DNA of 64,000 nt, taken from positions 124,001 through 188,000 of the forward strand of contig JAKOGH010000798.1 in NCBI GenBank assembly GCA_024811115.1, given 5' to 3'. How positions within the stretch are numbered: position 1 is the first letter of the stretch; every line of letters starts with the position of its first letter. Below are positions 45,488 to 60,371 of the stretch, piece after piece. This stretch comes from Terana coerulea. Its lineage: Eukaryota > Basidiomycota > Agaricomycetes > Polyporales > Phanerochaetaceae. Made by a program: the position numbers and the translations under genes. The notes under the pieces are model-generated. The model was not told the DNA's origin. It made no database searches and was given only the letters and a program-made list of their open reading frames with translations.

Positions 45488-48095
45488 ATGCCAATTGTCA
45501 CACTCGGAGACCTCGATTCCGCGAAGCTCGACTACCTTATCGTAGGTGGTGGAACATCTGGGCTGACCCTTGCCGCCCGGTAAGCAAGCTCTCAGAAGTG
45601 CCGAATTAATCCCTTGACTGACCTACCATCGTTCAGGCTGACCGAAGATCCCAACGTTACTGTGCTTGTCGTTGAAGCAGGTGTTCACCATGGCTCCGTT
45701 CCGGAGATAGACATCCCAGGTATGTACACGAACGCGTGAATAAAAGTGTCTGAGCCCATTGAACGTTAATAGGATACATGGGACGCACCATCGCCAATCC
45801 CAAGTTTGACTGGACTTTTCTGTCTGTGCCGCAGAGCCGTGCCAATAACAGAGTTATCTTACAACCGCGAGGAAAAGGCCTTGGCGGCTCGTCTCTTGTA
45901 CGTCCATTCTGAGTTACAGCTTGCCATTCTCACTCACGGCTTCTTAAGAACCACTTCCTGGGAATCTTCCGTCCTTCGAAGATTGAGATCGACGCCATCG
46001 AAGAACTTGGGAATCCCGGCTGGAACTGGGATTCTCTGCTTCACTACTTCAAGAAGGTGATTCTCGAGGCTTCCTGTGCCTGCCAGTGTCTAGTACTCAC
46101 GTTAAAACTCAACAGAGTGAGACGTTGCAACCTGCGGATATATCGTGGAAGAAGGCCAAGGATTTCGCGGCCAAACCTGACCCTGAGTTCCATGGCACAG
46201 ACGGTTGGTCTTGATTCCTAGGGCTTGAGCAGTTTCGCTGACGCTTATGACAAGGCCCAATTAAGCACTCTTTCGGTCCCATATGGGCTGATATGCACCT
46301 AAAGCTGTTCGAAACTGCGGAGGCGCTTGGAATATCAAGGAATCCAGAGACTGTGGGTTATTTGAGGTTGAAACGGTTGCGCTGTCCTCATGCGAAATTG
46401 CACCAGGGCAACGGCAGAAATGATGGCTGCATGACATCGCTACTCTCTTTGGATGCAGATACTGCGAAACGTTCTTACGCTGCTTCAGCGTATCTTGAGC
46501 CGAATCTACATCGACCAAACTTGCTTGTTCTGACAGAAGCACATGTTACAAAGGTAAGTGCATCACTGAAGTTCATTATATTCGCTCACGTTTGGCAACA
46601 GGTGTTGTTGGAAAAGGACGGTGAACTACAACGAGCAACAGGCATCGCCTTCATCAAGGATGGAGTTGCCTCGCAGATTACTAACATCCAGCGAGACGTC
46701 GTCATTGCATGCGGTACGTCTGTGGTGTAGGGCACTTTCCATAGTGACTGAACAAGGTTCTCAGGCACCTTTCAGACCCCTCAGGTTCTCGAGCTGTCCG
46801 GCATCGGGAACCCAGAGATACTCGCCAAACACGGCATCGAGGCCTTCATTGACCTGCCTGGCGTTGGCGAGAACCTGCGTGCGTTGAGGTGTCCATCTGC
46901 TCCTAAGGTACGTGGATGCTAACGAAAACATAGAGGACCATGTTGGCGTGTCAACAATAGTTGAGGTTAATACAGGGGACGAGACGGTGGATAATCTCGC
47001 CGACCCTGTGTTTGCAAAGAAACATGAGGAACTATAGTAAGTATTTTAGCTACGTCCGTGCTGTGTAAACGCTTAACGCCATGAATCGCAGCAAGTACAA
47101 GCTTGGCCTCTTCGCAACAGTACCGGCACCAGCCTTCGTTTTTCTGTCGGCCGACGCCCTAGGTTCGGGTGACGACGTTACCTCTTGGCAGACGCACGCC
47201 CAAGCCAGCTTCACCGAGGTCCTGGCGAATAGCGTACCCGCCCTCAAGTCGGGGCTTGAGAAGCAGTACAAGGTGCACCAGCGGCTTCTCGCAGACAAGC
47301 AGCAGTCTCAGGCGGAGTACGTCTGCCGTCTCATACGTCGTTGGGAGTTGCTAACACACGCCAGGCTGTTGCAGTTCGCCGGACGGCAGCCCATGCCCTA
47401 TGCGCCTCCCGCGGAGCCGGGAAAACGCTACACCTCCCTCTTCTGTGCGCTTCTTCACCCGCTCTCGCGCGGGACGGTGCACATCGCGTCGGCGGACCCG
47501 CTCACGCCGCCCGCGATCGACCCGAACTACTTCGCGAACGAGGCGGACCTAGAGCTCGTCGCACACGCCGTGGAATTTGCGCTGAAAGTCTACAGCACGG
47601 AGCCGCTGAAGAGCCAGGTAACCAAGCAAGTGCTGCCGGCGCCCGAGGTGATTGCAAAGGGCCGAGTCGGCCTGAAGGAGTACGTCAAGGACAACTGTGG
47701 GCCGGTCTATCATCCGGTGGGCACGGCGGCGATGTTGCCCGTGGCCGACGGTGGTGTCGTCGACCCATCGTTGAAGGTGTATGGAACCAACAACCTCCGC
47801 GTGGTGAGTATCGATTGATTCTCGTGCACCTCACTCCTCAATTCTGATGTTCGGTCTTGTGTTGATCAGGTTGACTGCTCCATTTTACCTCTGGTCGGTC
47901 GTCGCCTGGATAATGCATTGCGATGTTCGCTGACTGCGTGATGTGTATTCTAGGAACTCTCATGCCATATCCAATCTCTAGCTTACGCCATTGGAGAAAA
48001 AGTAAGCTCACTTATCTTCAGCTTTCACTGCCCAGTCTCTAAGTGCGAACGTCGTATTTTTAGGCTGCAGATATCTTGAAGGCCGAGGTGGCATG
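45488..48095 (+). CDS. GMC oxidoreductase (FAD-dependent alcohol oxidase/dehydrogenase type), no signal peptide
   Basis: The first exon (45488-45579) reads [20 protein letters not shown] with the FAD-binding [13 protein letters not shown] directly after, and no secretion signal, so it probably acts inside the cell. GMC motifs follow: [92 protein letters not shown], and [19 protein letters not shown]. The catalytic region is [20 protein letters not shown] with the active-site His, and the second His is in [19 protein letters not shown]. It ends with TGA at 48093-48095. About 600 residues with many GT-AG introns and no frame break noticed. The alcohol substrate cannot be inferred. Confidence 0.87.
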
Positions 48096-48894
48096 ATATC
48101 CGTGTGTAGCCATAAGCAAGTTCAAGCATGGCCGATGTTTAGTAATTATCATGAAACTCAATGAAGCTTGTCCAATTGTGGGAATGTGCCCGTATCCGCT
48201 GATCGTGGGCCATTGTGGCGCTCCGCCCGCTCGGTCCTGCCGTCGGGCTTCTCCAGACTCCAGCTGCGATATCATCACAAGAACTTCTCCCTGGTCAGGC
48301 TCCACGCTTCAGGCCTGGTATGATTTGTATCATTCGACTCACTGGGTTAAGGCCGCTATGGACTATTAGTTGCTGACACATTGCTCCTGACTGTAACTGC
48401 CAGGAATAGGACGGAAACCAAAGCAGTGCATACTCAGGTACATGTCTCAGCATCTTAGCTCTTGCTGAATGCCCGGCCCAAGCACATTCGTTTCTTGATC
48501 AAGAACTTCCTTGGTATCTTCCGTGCGGCAATGGTCGGAGATGCCTTCCGGTGAAGCTTACCTTCCGGCAGGCCCATGCACAATGTTTTGTGTCGATGAT
48601 CCTGCCTTGGCGGGACCTGAAGGCTGTCTCAAGAATGGCTACCTCCGTGCTCTGGAAAGCTCTAGCCAACATCGTCGCCATCTGAGTCAGGCCTCAAAGC
48701 GGGTATTGTGTGCCTCAATCGGCCCATGTGAATCAGCACGTTCTCATCATCAATGCGGCTTGCTATGTAGCATCTCGAGATCACTGTATTAACGCTGGAG
48801 CCATCGGGGCATTTCTCATCACTGCGACATGGACGCGCAAAGCTGCCGTCTCCACCCCCATGCCCCCATGTCGCTGGTCTAGTCTGTGACACGC
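48096..48894. other. Intergenic region with a small GMC-like relic
   Basis: About 800 bp. Apart from the short relic at 48490-48525, no frame resembles a known protein. Confidence 0.4.
48490..48525 (+). pseudogene. Short relic resembling a GMC oxidoreductase exon
   Basis: The frame reads FLIKNFLGIFR, close to [13 protein letters not shown] in the neighbouring GMC gene, and the DNA is also alike (AAGAACTTCCTTGGTATCTTCC). No other GMC motif can be joined to it. It is probably a remnant of a tandem GMC duplicate; chance similarity is possible over so short a stretch. Confidence 0.3.
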
Positions 48895-50296
48895 ATGTCC
48901 GAAAATCTGCCTGTGCCTGTGGACGTAGCGTCAATGTATGTCTCACGCTCACATATTCAACTAGTTGCATTCTGATGTCAGAATTCGCAGCGCAGGACCT
49001 TTGGTGCGTTCGACTCATCTTTCGGATCGGACTGCGCTGACCGTAGACCCACCGTAGCTGCTGGGCTATCTCTTCAACTACTGCCTTTACGGCACACTAT
49101 CGGTCCAAATCTGTAAGTTAGCTTGAAATGTTGCATACCCACGTCCCATACTTACCCCACGGTAGATCTCTACTACGTGTCATTCCCCCACGACAGGCGG
49201 ATTACAAAGGTTCTCGTGTACTCGATATTTCTCATCGAAACCGCCCAGACTGTTCTCATCACACATGATGCGTACAACACCTATGGACGACACTTCGGCG
49301 ACGTGGGAGTTATGAACTCGGCGCAGTTGGAATGGCTCGCTGTGCCAGTATTCAGCGGAGTTGGTGAGCGATAAGCGGCTGAGCTATGCGTGGACGTCCA
49401 ACTGAACGTTCGTTGATCGTCGGGTTATAGTTAGTTGCACAGTCCAGATGTTCTACGCGCATCGCGTCAGCCTCCTCGGCGGATCAACGCTCCTTGGCCT
49501 CGGCATATTCACGGTAGGGTTCTGAGCTGATTGAGAAGACGTGCTCTCATGTACACGCTTCTGTGCCATAGATCTCGCTGATGCAAGGAGCGGCTGCAGT
49601 CGTTCAAGGCGCGCAAGCACATCTCATTGGTAATTTTGCTGACCTCTCCATGAAAGCTAGAGCTAGCTGCACGGTACGTCTGTGCAGTTTTGTCGAATGA
49701 CGAATCATGCTGAATGGTACATAGGTGTGGCTAGCAGGTAGCGCGGTGTGCGATATTCTGATCGCTGCTTCAATGACTTGGTTGGCGAGTCCCTGTTCTC
49801 ATGTCAATTTGCCCGCAGTACTGAGACGCGCTCAGCTTTTGGGAAAGGACACTTCCCAACCGTTCGTCTTGAACTTGGTTCAGCTAATTGTTGAGACAGG
49901 CACGGTGACTGGTGCGCGCAGTTATATTCGTCGATTCTTTCCCTCGCCCTGACCATGTTAACAGCGATGGCAGCGACGGTTGCTTTGATACTGTTCCTCG
50001 CATTCCAACGCCATTCGTACTTCGGTAGCGTTGCGTTGGTGATTTCCAAACTGTACTCAAACTCCCTTCTCGTCATTTTCAACAGCCGTATGTGCATCGT
50101 CGGTGGCAGGAATCAGCTTTCGGCAAATGACTTGTGGCGCAAAATCCAACCAACTGATCTGGGCGGGGCGACCTCACCGGTGGTGCTCACTACTCGGATA
50201 CATGGGACGTCTCTCAACGACGACAGTACGCACGTGGACGTCGAAGGCCTGATGTCAACGGAGGCTGAGGTGCGGCGGGGGTACCAAGCCGGCTGA
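48895..50296 (+). CDS. DUF6534 multi-pass membrane protein, copy 4
   Basis: This is the only plus-strand member. The start ATG at 48895 gives MSENLPVPVDVASI across a phase-2 junction into the 13-nt microexon at 48991-49003 (A-G-P-L). Next come LLGYLFNYCLYGTLSVQI, LYYVSFPHDRRITKVLVYSI, MNSAQLEWLAVPVFSGV, CTVQMFYAHRVSLLGGSTLL, and VWLAGSAVCDILIAASMTWL. The DUF6534 core follows: NLVQLIVETGTVTG, AATVALILFLAFQRHSYFGS and SKLYSNSLLVIFNSRMCIVG. The tail (VEGLMSTEAEVRRGYQAG) is unlike the other three copies and ends at 50296. The frame looks intact. It sits between the two GMC oxidoreductases. Function is unknown. Confidence 0.82.
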
Positions 50297-50552
50297 AAAG
50301 GACATCCTCGGACAACAATGTAGCCATAACACAACTCATTCTAGATCCCTGTATTATATTCACTTCATTGTCCCATTGTGAACTATTACAATGCTATTCA
50401 AAAGCCCCACCTAGACTATTACAACCGAGCCTTGGAACCAAAGTAGGGTACATAGAAAACATCAGCAGCCAGGGAGATTAAAGGAGAGACGATGTTTGGA
50501 GACGACCGGCATTAAGGCCAGGATAAATCAAGGAGCTGCGCAACCCCGTTAT

Positions 50553-52854
50553 TCAGGACCAAGCGCTCTTGATGATGTCTGCGGCACGCTCGGCCAGGAT
50601 ATAGACAGGCGCAACCGTGTGGGCGGCAGGAATGACGGGCTGCCGAGCGAGCAACCGTCAACTGATGATTCACTCAGCAAATGACAGACAGGCACTCACG
50701 AATACGGAAGCATCCACGATGCGCAGGCCGCTCGCGCCCTTCACAAGGAGCTGCGGGTCCACGACGCCCCAGGATGCGGTCTTCGGGGACATGCGTGCGG
50801 TCGAGGTCGGGTGCCAGATCGTGATGATCGACTCGCGCGCGGCGGCGATGATCTCGTCGTCCGTCTCCGCGTCGCCGACGTTGCCGTAGCGGCCGAGCAC
50901 GAAACCCGCCCACGGCGCGGCGGACATGAACGCGCGGGCAGCCTTGACGGCGGACAGCATTACGAACTGGTCGAAGGTGTTCTGGAAGAAGCCGGGGTCA
51001 ATGATAGGGAAGGTGAAGGGGTCAGAGGATGCGAGTTTGATAGAGCCGCCTGGAGTAAAGGTCAGCAGCGAGCCGCGCACACAAGGAAGGGTGCTGACGG
51101 GAAAGAGGCGACACAACGGCGGTGTTGATAGTGACGAAGTGACCTGTTTCCGGCTGAGTTTGGACATTGGAAGCAAAACCATCCTGTTGAAGTGTTCAGC
51201 AGGCCTTCCAAACATGCACTCCGGCAGAAACTTACCGCCCACACCATCTCAAAGTGAGCCGAGTTCTTTCCCGCAGTAGGGTCTGGTACCTGCTTGAAGA
51301 CGGTAGCGTTGTTAGGAAGGCGTAGGAACGCAACAGCGTTGGCAGGCGCATTGCCGAACAAGCCGGTCTTGTTGGCCGCCCACTGGGTGAGGTCCGCGTT
51401 CAGGATCGTCGGGTCCCGCAAGACGTCGTCAAAGGTGTTGGTGGAATTGACGACGAAGTAGTTCGACATGATGGGGTGATCTTGCAGGTTCTGGCCAACC
51501 TCAGGCGAGTTCACAAGAGTCTTTATGCCCAGTGAACCGAGGGCCTTGGAGTTGCCGATCCCAGAAAGCATGAGGATTTGCGGAGTACCGATAGAACCCG
51601 GCGGCAAGAATGATTTCGTTTCGTGCGGTCACGGTGGAACGGCTCGCTATGCATGGAGTTAGCCGAGCAGTTTCGAGATAATACTGGCTATACTTACCAC
51701 CCGAAGCTGAAGCGAACTCAACCTTTTTGAACACAGGGACACCGCGAGTAGTGAAGCTGGTGGGTATCAGCCTGGTGACGGTGTTCTCGATGAGAACCGC
51801 GAGATTGGTACGGTTGATCGCGGGCTGGAGATAGGCGGTCGAGGAGCTGCTACGTACGCCACCTCCGACAGTGGACTGCGCGATACCTTATGATACGATG
51901 GCGGAGGTCAGCATGGAGCCAGCCTAACGTAGTCAGACACGTACCAACGCCGACACCGTTGCCGGATTGAAGGTCAGAGTTGAAGGGAAATTGCGAGCCC
52001 GATGCCTTGCTCGTGTTCACGACTCGGTTGTCAAGCTCGCTAGGCAGGCCTGGTAGACTGACTTGGATGGGTCCGAATCCGTGGGCGGAAGAGGAGACTA
52101 GACCGGTTGTTGTGTGGTGATCAACCGGTGAGACAAGACGAGAGCTCTATGGAAGGTAATTAATGCGATAATTCCAACAGGCCGATTAACAGGAGTGGCA
52201 AACCTTGAAATAATACGGGGACAGATTCTTCCAAGCCCAGGAAGAATCGCCTGTCAAGTTGGCCCATCGATCGTACTCCTCATTCGCGCCCCGCGTATAG
52301 GTCAGGAAATCTGCAACGGACTCGTTACGTTCTGGATCTGGCCGGTCTGCGAAAAACCCTCACTAATGGAGCTACTGCCTCCAAGCACGCGTCCCCTTGA
52401 GTACGAAATGGCGCGGTTGTTAAGTGCAGCCTGCGGAGCGGTGGTGTAGTTCCAAGTGACCGAAGTATTAGGCTGGTTGGATGGGGCCAAGAAAGGAACC
52501 TCTATTCCAAGCACACCTTGGTCGCTTCGGGATTTCAGCCGGGAAGTTGAGGGTGGCGAGCTGGAAGCAACTCACGAGATGCCAGCCTCGATCACAAGGA
52601 CAGAAAACTTTGAGTTCTCAGTCAGCCGAGATGCTATAACGTTTCCCGCAGCACCCGCTAGTGGATATAATCATGTTAGTGTATGTCCCCTTCGTTTTCA
52701 TATAAGTATGGGGCTGACCTCCGATGACAACGAAGTCATAAGTCGTTGTTGGGAGATGAGTGGGGTCCGTATAAACCGCCGCCCTCGCCATGCTCGCGCA
52801 AACAACGAGCCCGACAAGAGCACTGCGAGTGCGCCCCATGCTGGACAAAAGCAT
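50553..52854 (-). CDS. Secreted GMC oxidoreductase (aryl-alcohol oxidase-like, AA3_2 type)
   Basis: The N-terminus (MLLSSMGRTRSALVGLVVCA, then SMARA) is a signal peptide, so the enzyme is probably secreted. The FAD-binding strand TYDFVVIGG splices to GAAGNVIASRLTE. Then come VLVIEAGIS, AISYSRGRVLGGSSSINF, LTYTRGANEEYDRWANLTGD, LPGLPSELDNRVVNTS, SIGTPQILMLSGIGNSKAL, SPEVGQNLQDHPIMS and PIIDPGFFQNTFDQFVM. The catalytic His is in TIWHPTSTARMSPKTASWGV and the second in VIPAAHTVAPVYILAERAAD, before the stop at 50553. Such enzymes oxidise aromatic or other primary alcohols and release H2O2. The frame breaks at CCC 51597-51599 (GGG on the coding strand, one base too many) inside AAG-SIGTPQ. Confidence 0.87.
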
Positions 52855-54582
52855 TGCGGAAGTTGAGAAGGAAAGGAGTGGTCTGGGGTGGGGAATTCGG
52901 CCGGCGTGCCCTGCACATCGTGCACATTATTTGTAGACAGATCAACGGTCATCCAAACATCCCGTCAGTGAGAATCAGCGCATCACAGGGCGTTCCGGCG
53001 TGTGAGGTACCAATGTGGCGACAGGAGTAAAGATGGTGTGCCTATCGGAACGTCCGGTTGCCTGAGCTAACAGCCGCCGCGACTACAGAAATTCGTCGCT
53101 GATGGCAGCTGGTATTGTCGCAGCACAGCCTGAACTAGGCCCTGACCCTGGGGGGATGACCATAGATGACCGAAGGAAGGACTCAGCACGCGCCAGGCGC
53201 CGCCAGCGCACTTACCATGGGCGCTTATTCTCTTGCCACAAAGCTGCCGAGGTTCGGCGTCGGCATCATGAAGCGCTTTATGCTTTCCGACAACCATGGA
53301 GGAGAACTGGAACTTGTGTTCTATGTGTGAGTGGTTCATAGCTCGTTGTTGAAGCTGACACTATACACCTTGTTGAGAACGTACAGGTAGTGGTGAAGCG
53401 CTTTCACCTACCGCTTGGACCGGATGAGGAACCCACGAACAAGTATCGTCTTGCGTCCAACTGCCCATGGAGCCGAGTTCTTCAAATCCGCGGTTAGTTA
53501 GCTTCCGAGCCAGAAAACAAGGCAGCGGGTCGACATTCACGGGTTACGGATACGCCGCCCTCAGCCGTCACCGCACTTATGCAGGAGTCTGGCTACTGTG
53601 CCTGGAGAGAATATGCACTCACTACCCACAGGCATTAGTCCCCGACCTTTGAACCTGACCCTTGTAGGGCTGCAGCCTGTCCTAGGTCGCAAAACTCGGT
53701 TTTTCAGGTGTTGACATGTAGGATTATGGCTGCTTGTGGGCTTGGCCCACTGCAGGCTCCTTCCTCAGCTCGCCCTTTCGACTTAGGTACGCTGGGTGAG
53801 CATGAATGGCTGACCTAGTCTTCTCAGACCCAACCGGGCCGAAGTTCGTACAGTTGGTAGAGACGCGAAGGGTGCGCTGGGAGGGAGACTGGTCTCGCTG
53901 CCTTTCTGCCAAAACCATTTGTCGGAGCAAGCACGACATGGATAGTTTGTTCGAGTCTTCATTCTGTGTGAATGAATCAGATATCCTTGACTGTCATTAC
54001 AGCAACAGCGCATTGCAATGCTGGTCGGTACGCACCTTATTCTTTACGCTGCATGCTTGCTTACGCGTATTATGTTTACGCCCTGCTCAACGATGGTAGA
54101 CCCTACGCTAGAGGGCTTCGGGGCTTCGGCTGGCGTCCACAAGTCAGACTAAGGCTTCTTCTGGATTTCAAGCTATATAGCGGACTACTAAGCTTCGATA
54201 ACTACTATGTGGCTATACCGAACAGATCGTAGTTTGAGATGATTCATAGGGGTGTTTGCCGAATCAAGATGGTAAAACCCAGTTCCCCAGACTTGACGTG
54301 GCCCAAAGCTGGTGTATTCTGCATTGTATGTCGTGACAAGTCGACTAGAAATCTTGAGGCAAGTCAAGGTATACCCAAGCAGTGGGAGTAATTGAGCCTT
54401 CGCAGTGCGTACCATACTGCTGGCAGTGCTAACCAACTGCAGGCCCGGGAGTTGTTAAACAAAGTTAGGTTAAGGTTTGATGACGTTTTTGGCAGTGTCC
54501 GGCCGACAGGCGCTTGCATACACGCATCCTGGTCCGCGCGAGCTGGCCTTCTTGAATTCGACCACAACCTCCCTCTACCACC
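52855..54582. other. Intergenic region, no supported gene
   Basis: About 1.7 kb. A plus-strand stretch at 53212-53330 reads MGAYSLATKLPRFGVGIMKR then FMLSDNHGGELELVFYV, which looks a little protein-like but could not be extended or assigned. Nothing else is supported. Confidence 0.4.
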
Positions 54583-57172
54583 ATGTCAGTCTTCAGGACA
54601 AGTAACCCTGTAGGAACCGCCGAAGTTGGCCCATCGAAGGTCGAGGGCGAAACGCGCATACGCCGTCTTGCGAAGGCTGCAGATAAGCTCGTTACGCAGC
54701 CGTTCGAGGGCCTCGACACCGTTCAGGACATCGTCCAATATGCTGCTCGCACGCACGGCACACGAGACGCTTTCGGGTACCGAGATATCATCGACATTGT
54801 AGAGGAAGAGAAGGAGGTGAAGAAGGTAGTTGGTGGGAAGGAGGTCACCGAGACCAAGAAGTGGAAGTACTTCCACCTCAGCGACTTCAAGTACATCTCC
54901 TACCTCGACGTCCAGGAGGCCGTCTCAGAGATCGCAAGAGCTCTCATAGACCTTGAAATCACTACCGAGGACATTGTCAATGTCTACTCGGCGACGAGGT
55001 GAGCCTACCCCTGTGCCCTGTTCCCCGCAGCGCTTTGTGTCGGACACGAGGCGCGGTTGGGGTTACCAGTTCCCCGCTTTCCATATCGGTATCCTCGGGA
55101 TGGGCGCAATGACTGGACCACCGCCCCAGAGATGCATCTCGCCTAGGCTCTCACAGAGACCTAAACAGAGTCTGTTTGTACATGGCTCTCTGGTGACATC
55201 AGGTCCGACGGATGCGGTTGGTGGCGTTGTGCTGCAGGGCCGTGTACGGTTGTGTGAGCGCAGAGCGACTGCGCTTTGAGTAGGCTCTCACCATGTCCAA
55301 ACGCAGTTCTACTCGTGCTGAGCGCGTCAGATGCCGAAGCCTCGGGGAACGCGTCCTCCCAATTACTTCACGCGCAGATCACTGATACCCGCCCGACAGC
55401 GTCAACTGGCAACTCATGTCCTTCGCATGCTGTTCAATAAGTACGCCTATTGCAACAGCCTACGACAGTCTCGGTGAAAGCGGTCTTCAGCACTCGCTGA
55501 ACGAGCCCAGCTGCCCTGCCATCTTCACCAACGCAGAGCTACTTCCAGTTGTTTCCAAGGTTATTGCAAACACGCCTGCTCTCCGTCTCGTTATCTACGA
55601 TGGCGAGGCAGACGCCGCACTGCTTGACAAGATTCGTGCTGCGCGCGAAGGCGTACGAGTGCTCTCCATCGACGAGCTGCGCGTGCTTGGTCGCGAGAAG
55701 TCCAAAGACATCCTCGCCGCCCGTCTTCCCAAGCCCGAAGCTACCGCCTGCATCATGTACACCTCCGGCACAACTGGTGCACCTAAGGGTGTTGTCATCA
55801 CGCACGCTAACCTCATCGCTGCCGTCGGCGCCGTCTACGTCCTGCTCGGCCACCACCTGAAGCCGACCGACGCTTACCTTGCGTACCTACCTCTCGCGCA
55901 TATTCTCGAGTTCGTCGTCGAGCTCGCGCTGTTCTTCGTTGGCATGCCGTTCGGCTACGGACGCGTCAAGACCCTCACGGACCAGAGCGTACGCAAGTGC
56001 CTCGGCGATATTCGCGCTTTCCGCCCGACCATCATGGTCGGTGTTCCCGCCGTGTGGGAAATGATCCGCAAGGGCATCGTCGGCAAGCTCAACTCCGCTG
56101 GCAAGCTCAAGAAGGGGGTCTTCGACACCGCCATCGCTGTCAAGAAGGCTGGGATTCCTGGTCTCAGCACTGTCGTCGACTCGACGGTGCTCTCCGCCGT
56201 CAAGGCTGCCACTGGCGGGCGTCTCAGACTCGCAATGAGCGGTGGCGCAGCGCTGAGCCGCGAAACCCAGGAGTTCCTGAACCTTTCGCTGGTAATGATG
56301 CTCCAGGGGTACGGTATGACCGAGTCGTGCGGCATGTGCGCTGTGCTCCCACCGGAGTACTTCCAGTACGGCTCTGTCGGTCTCATCATGCCCTCCGTCG
56401 AGATCAAGCTGAAGGACGTCCCCGATGCTGGCTACCTCTCAACAAATACCCTGCCACAAGGTGAAGTCCTCATCCGTGGACCCTCTGTCATCAAGGGATA
56501 CTACAAGCGTGACGACCTCAACAATGACGAGAGTATCTTCACCAAGGACGGCTGGCTGCGGACCGGTGACGTCGGCCAATTCAATGCCGATGGTACCCTT
56601 ACTCTTGTCGACCGTATCAAGAACTTGGTCAAGCTCCAGGGTGGAGAGGTGAGCATTTATGTGTAGCTCGCCCAACATGCTTGATGCTCACATACCGCGT
56701 TGCAGTATATTGCCCTCGAGCGCCTCGAGTCTATCTACAAGGCCTGCAACTTCGTGTCCAACATCTGCGTGCACGCCTCGACGGACGCGAAGCAGCCCAT
56801 CGCGATCATCATCCCGCACGAGGCGCATCTGCGGCAGGTGCTCGAGGCGAAGCCGATCGACGGCGTGAACGCGCGCTCGGAGCTGCATGAGCTGTGCAAG
56901 AACGACAAGGTCGCGGAGCTCGTGATGAAGGAGTGCAACGCGCTGGGCAAGAAGAACGGCTTCAAGCCGATGGAGCTCCTCGAGGCGGTCGTCCTCACCG
57001 CGGACGAGTGGACGCCCGAGCGGGCTCGTCACGGCGGCGCAGAAGGTGCAGCGTAAGAAGGTCGCGGAGAAGTTCGAGCCGCAGATCAAGGTTCGTCGTC
57101 AACCCTTTCCTTGATCTACCTCGTACTCAATGGATGTGGCTGCGTTCACAGCAAATTTACAAGCACCAGTAG
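54583..57172 (+). CDS. Long-chain fatty acid-CoA ligase (FAA1/FAA4-like)
   Basis: Activates fatty acids to acyl-CoA for lipid synthesis and beta-oxidation. Exons are 54583-54998, 55400-56648, 56706-57090 and 57152-57172, about 690 residues. Motifs: FEGLDTVQDIVQYAARTHG, KYFHLSDFKYISYLDVQEA, the AMP/P-loop CIMYTSGTTGAPKGVVITHA, YLAYLPLAHILEFVVELALF, RLRLAMSGGAALSRETQEFL, MLQGYGMTESCGM, GWLRTGDVGQFNADGTLTLV, and DRIKNLVKLQGGEYIALERL (adenylation hinge and signature). The first intron is 401 nt, far longer than others here. Near 57020, after ADEWTPE, the frame is off by one base; GLVTAAQKVQRKKVAEKFEP continues in a second frame to QIKQIYKHQ and the stop at 57172. Confidence 0.92.
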
Positions 57173-57497
57173 ACTGCTTTCTCCTGCACGGCGTGCTTGT
57201 AGATGTGATCTTGTACTTGCCTCTGGATGACAACTCTGGATGAGCCCCTATTTCTTGCTGTCCCAAATCACACACCAATCTTCCTTCCATATTTTCACGC
57301 TACGATATGCCTTGCACTTGCACCTTCAGCTTGTAATGGACTACCACTTTGTGTACTATAGTGCGATCCAATTATTCCACAAACCGAACTGCAATGACGT
57401 GAGTTTGAGCCTCGCATGGGGCGGTCTGGCAAACCGTCGTGATTTCATGCAAGCAACGTACACCTGAAGATCATCCCAAACCAACAGCCCAAGCGGC
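57173..57497. other. Convergent 3' flanks of the acyl-CoA ligase and Prp43 genes
   Basis: 325 bp between convergent stop codons, presumably 3' UTRs. No feature seen. Confidence 0.5.
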
Positions 57498-60371
<2,874 letters not shown>

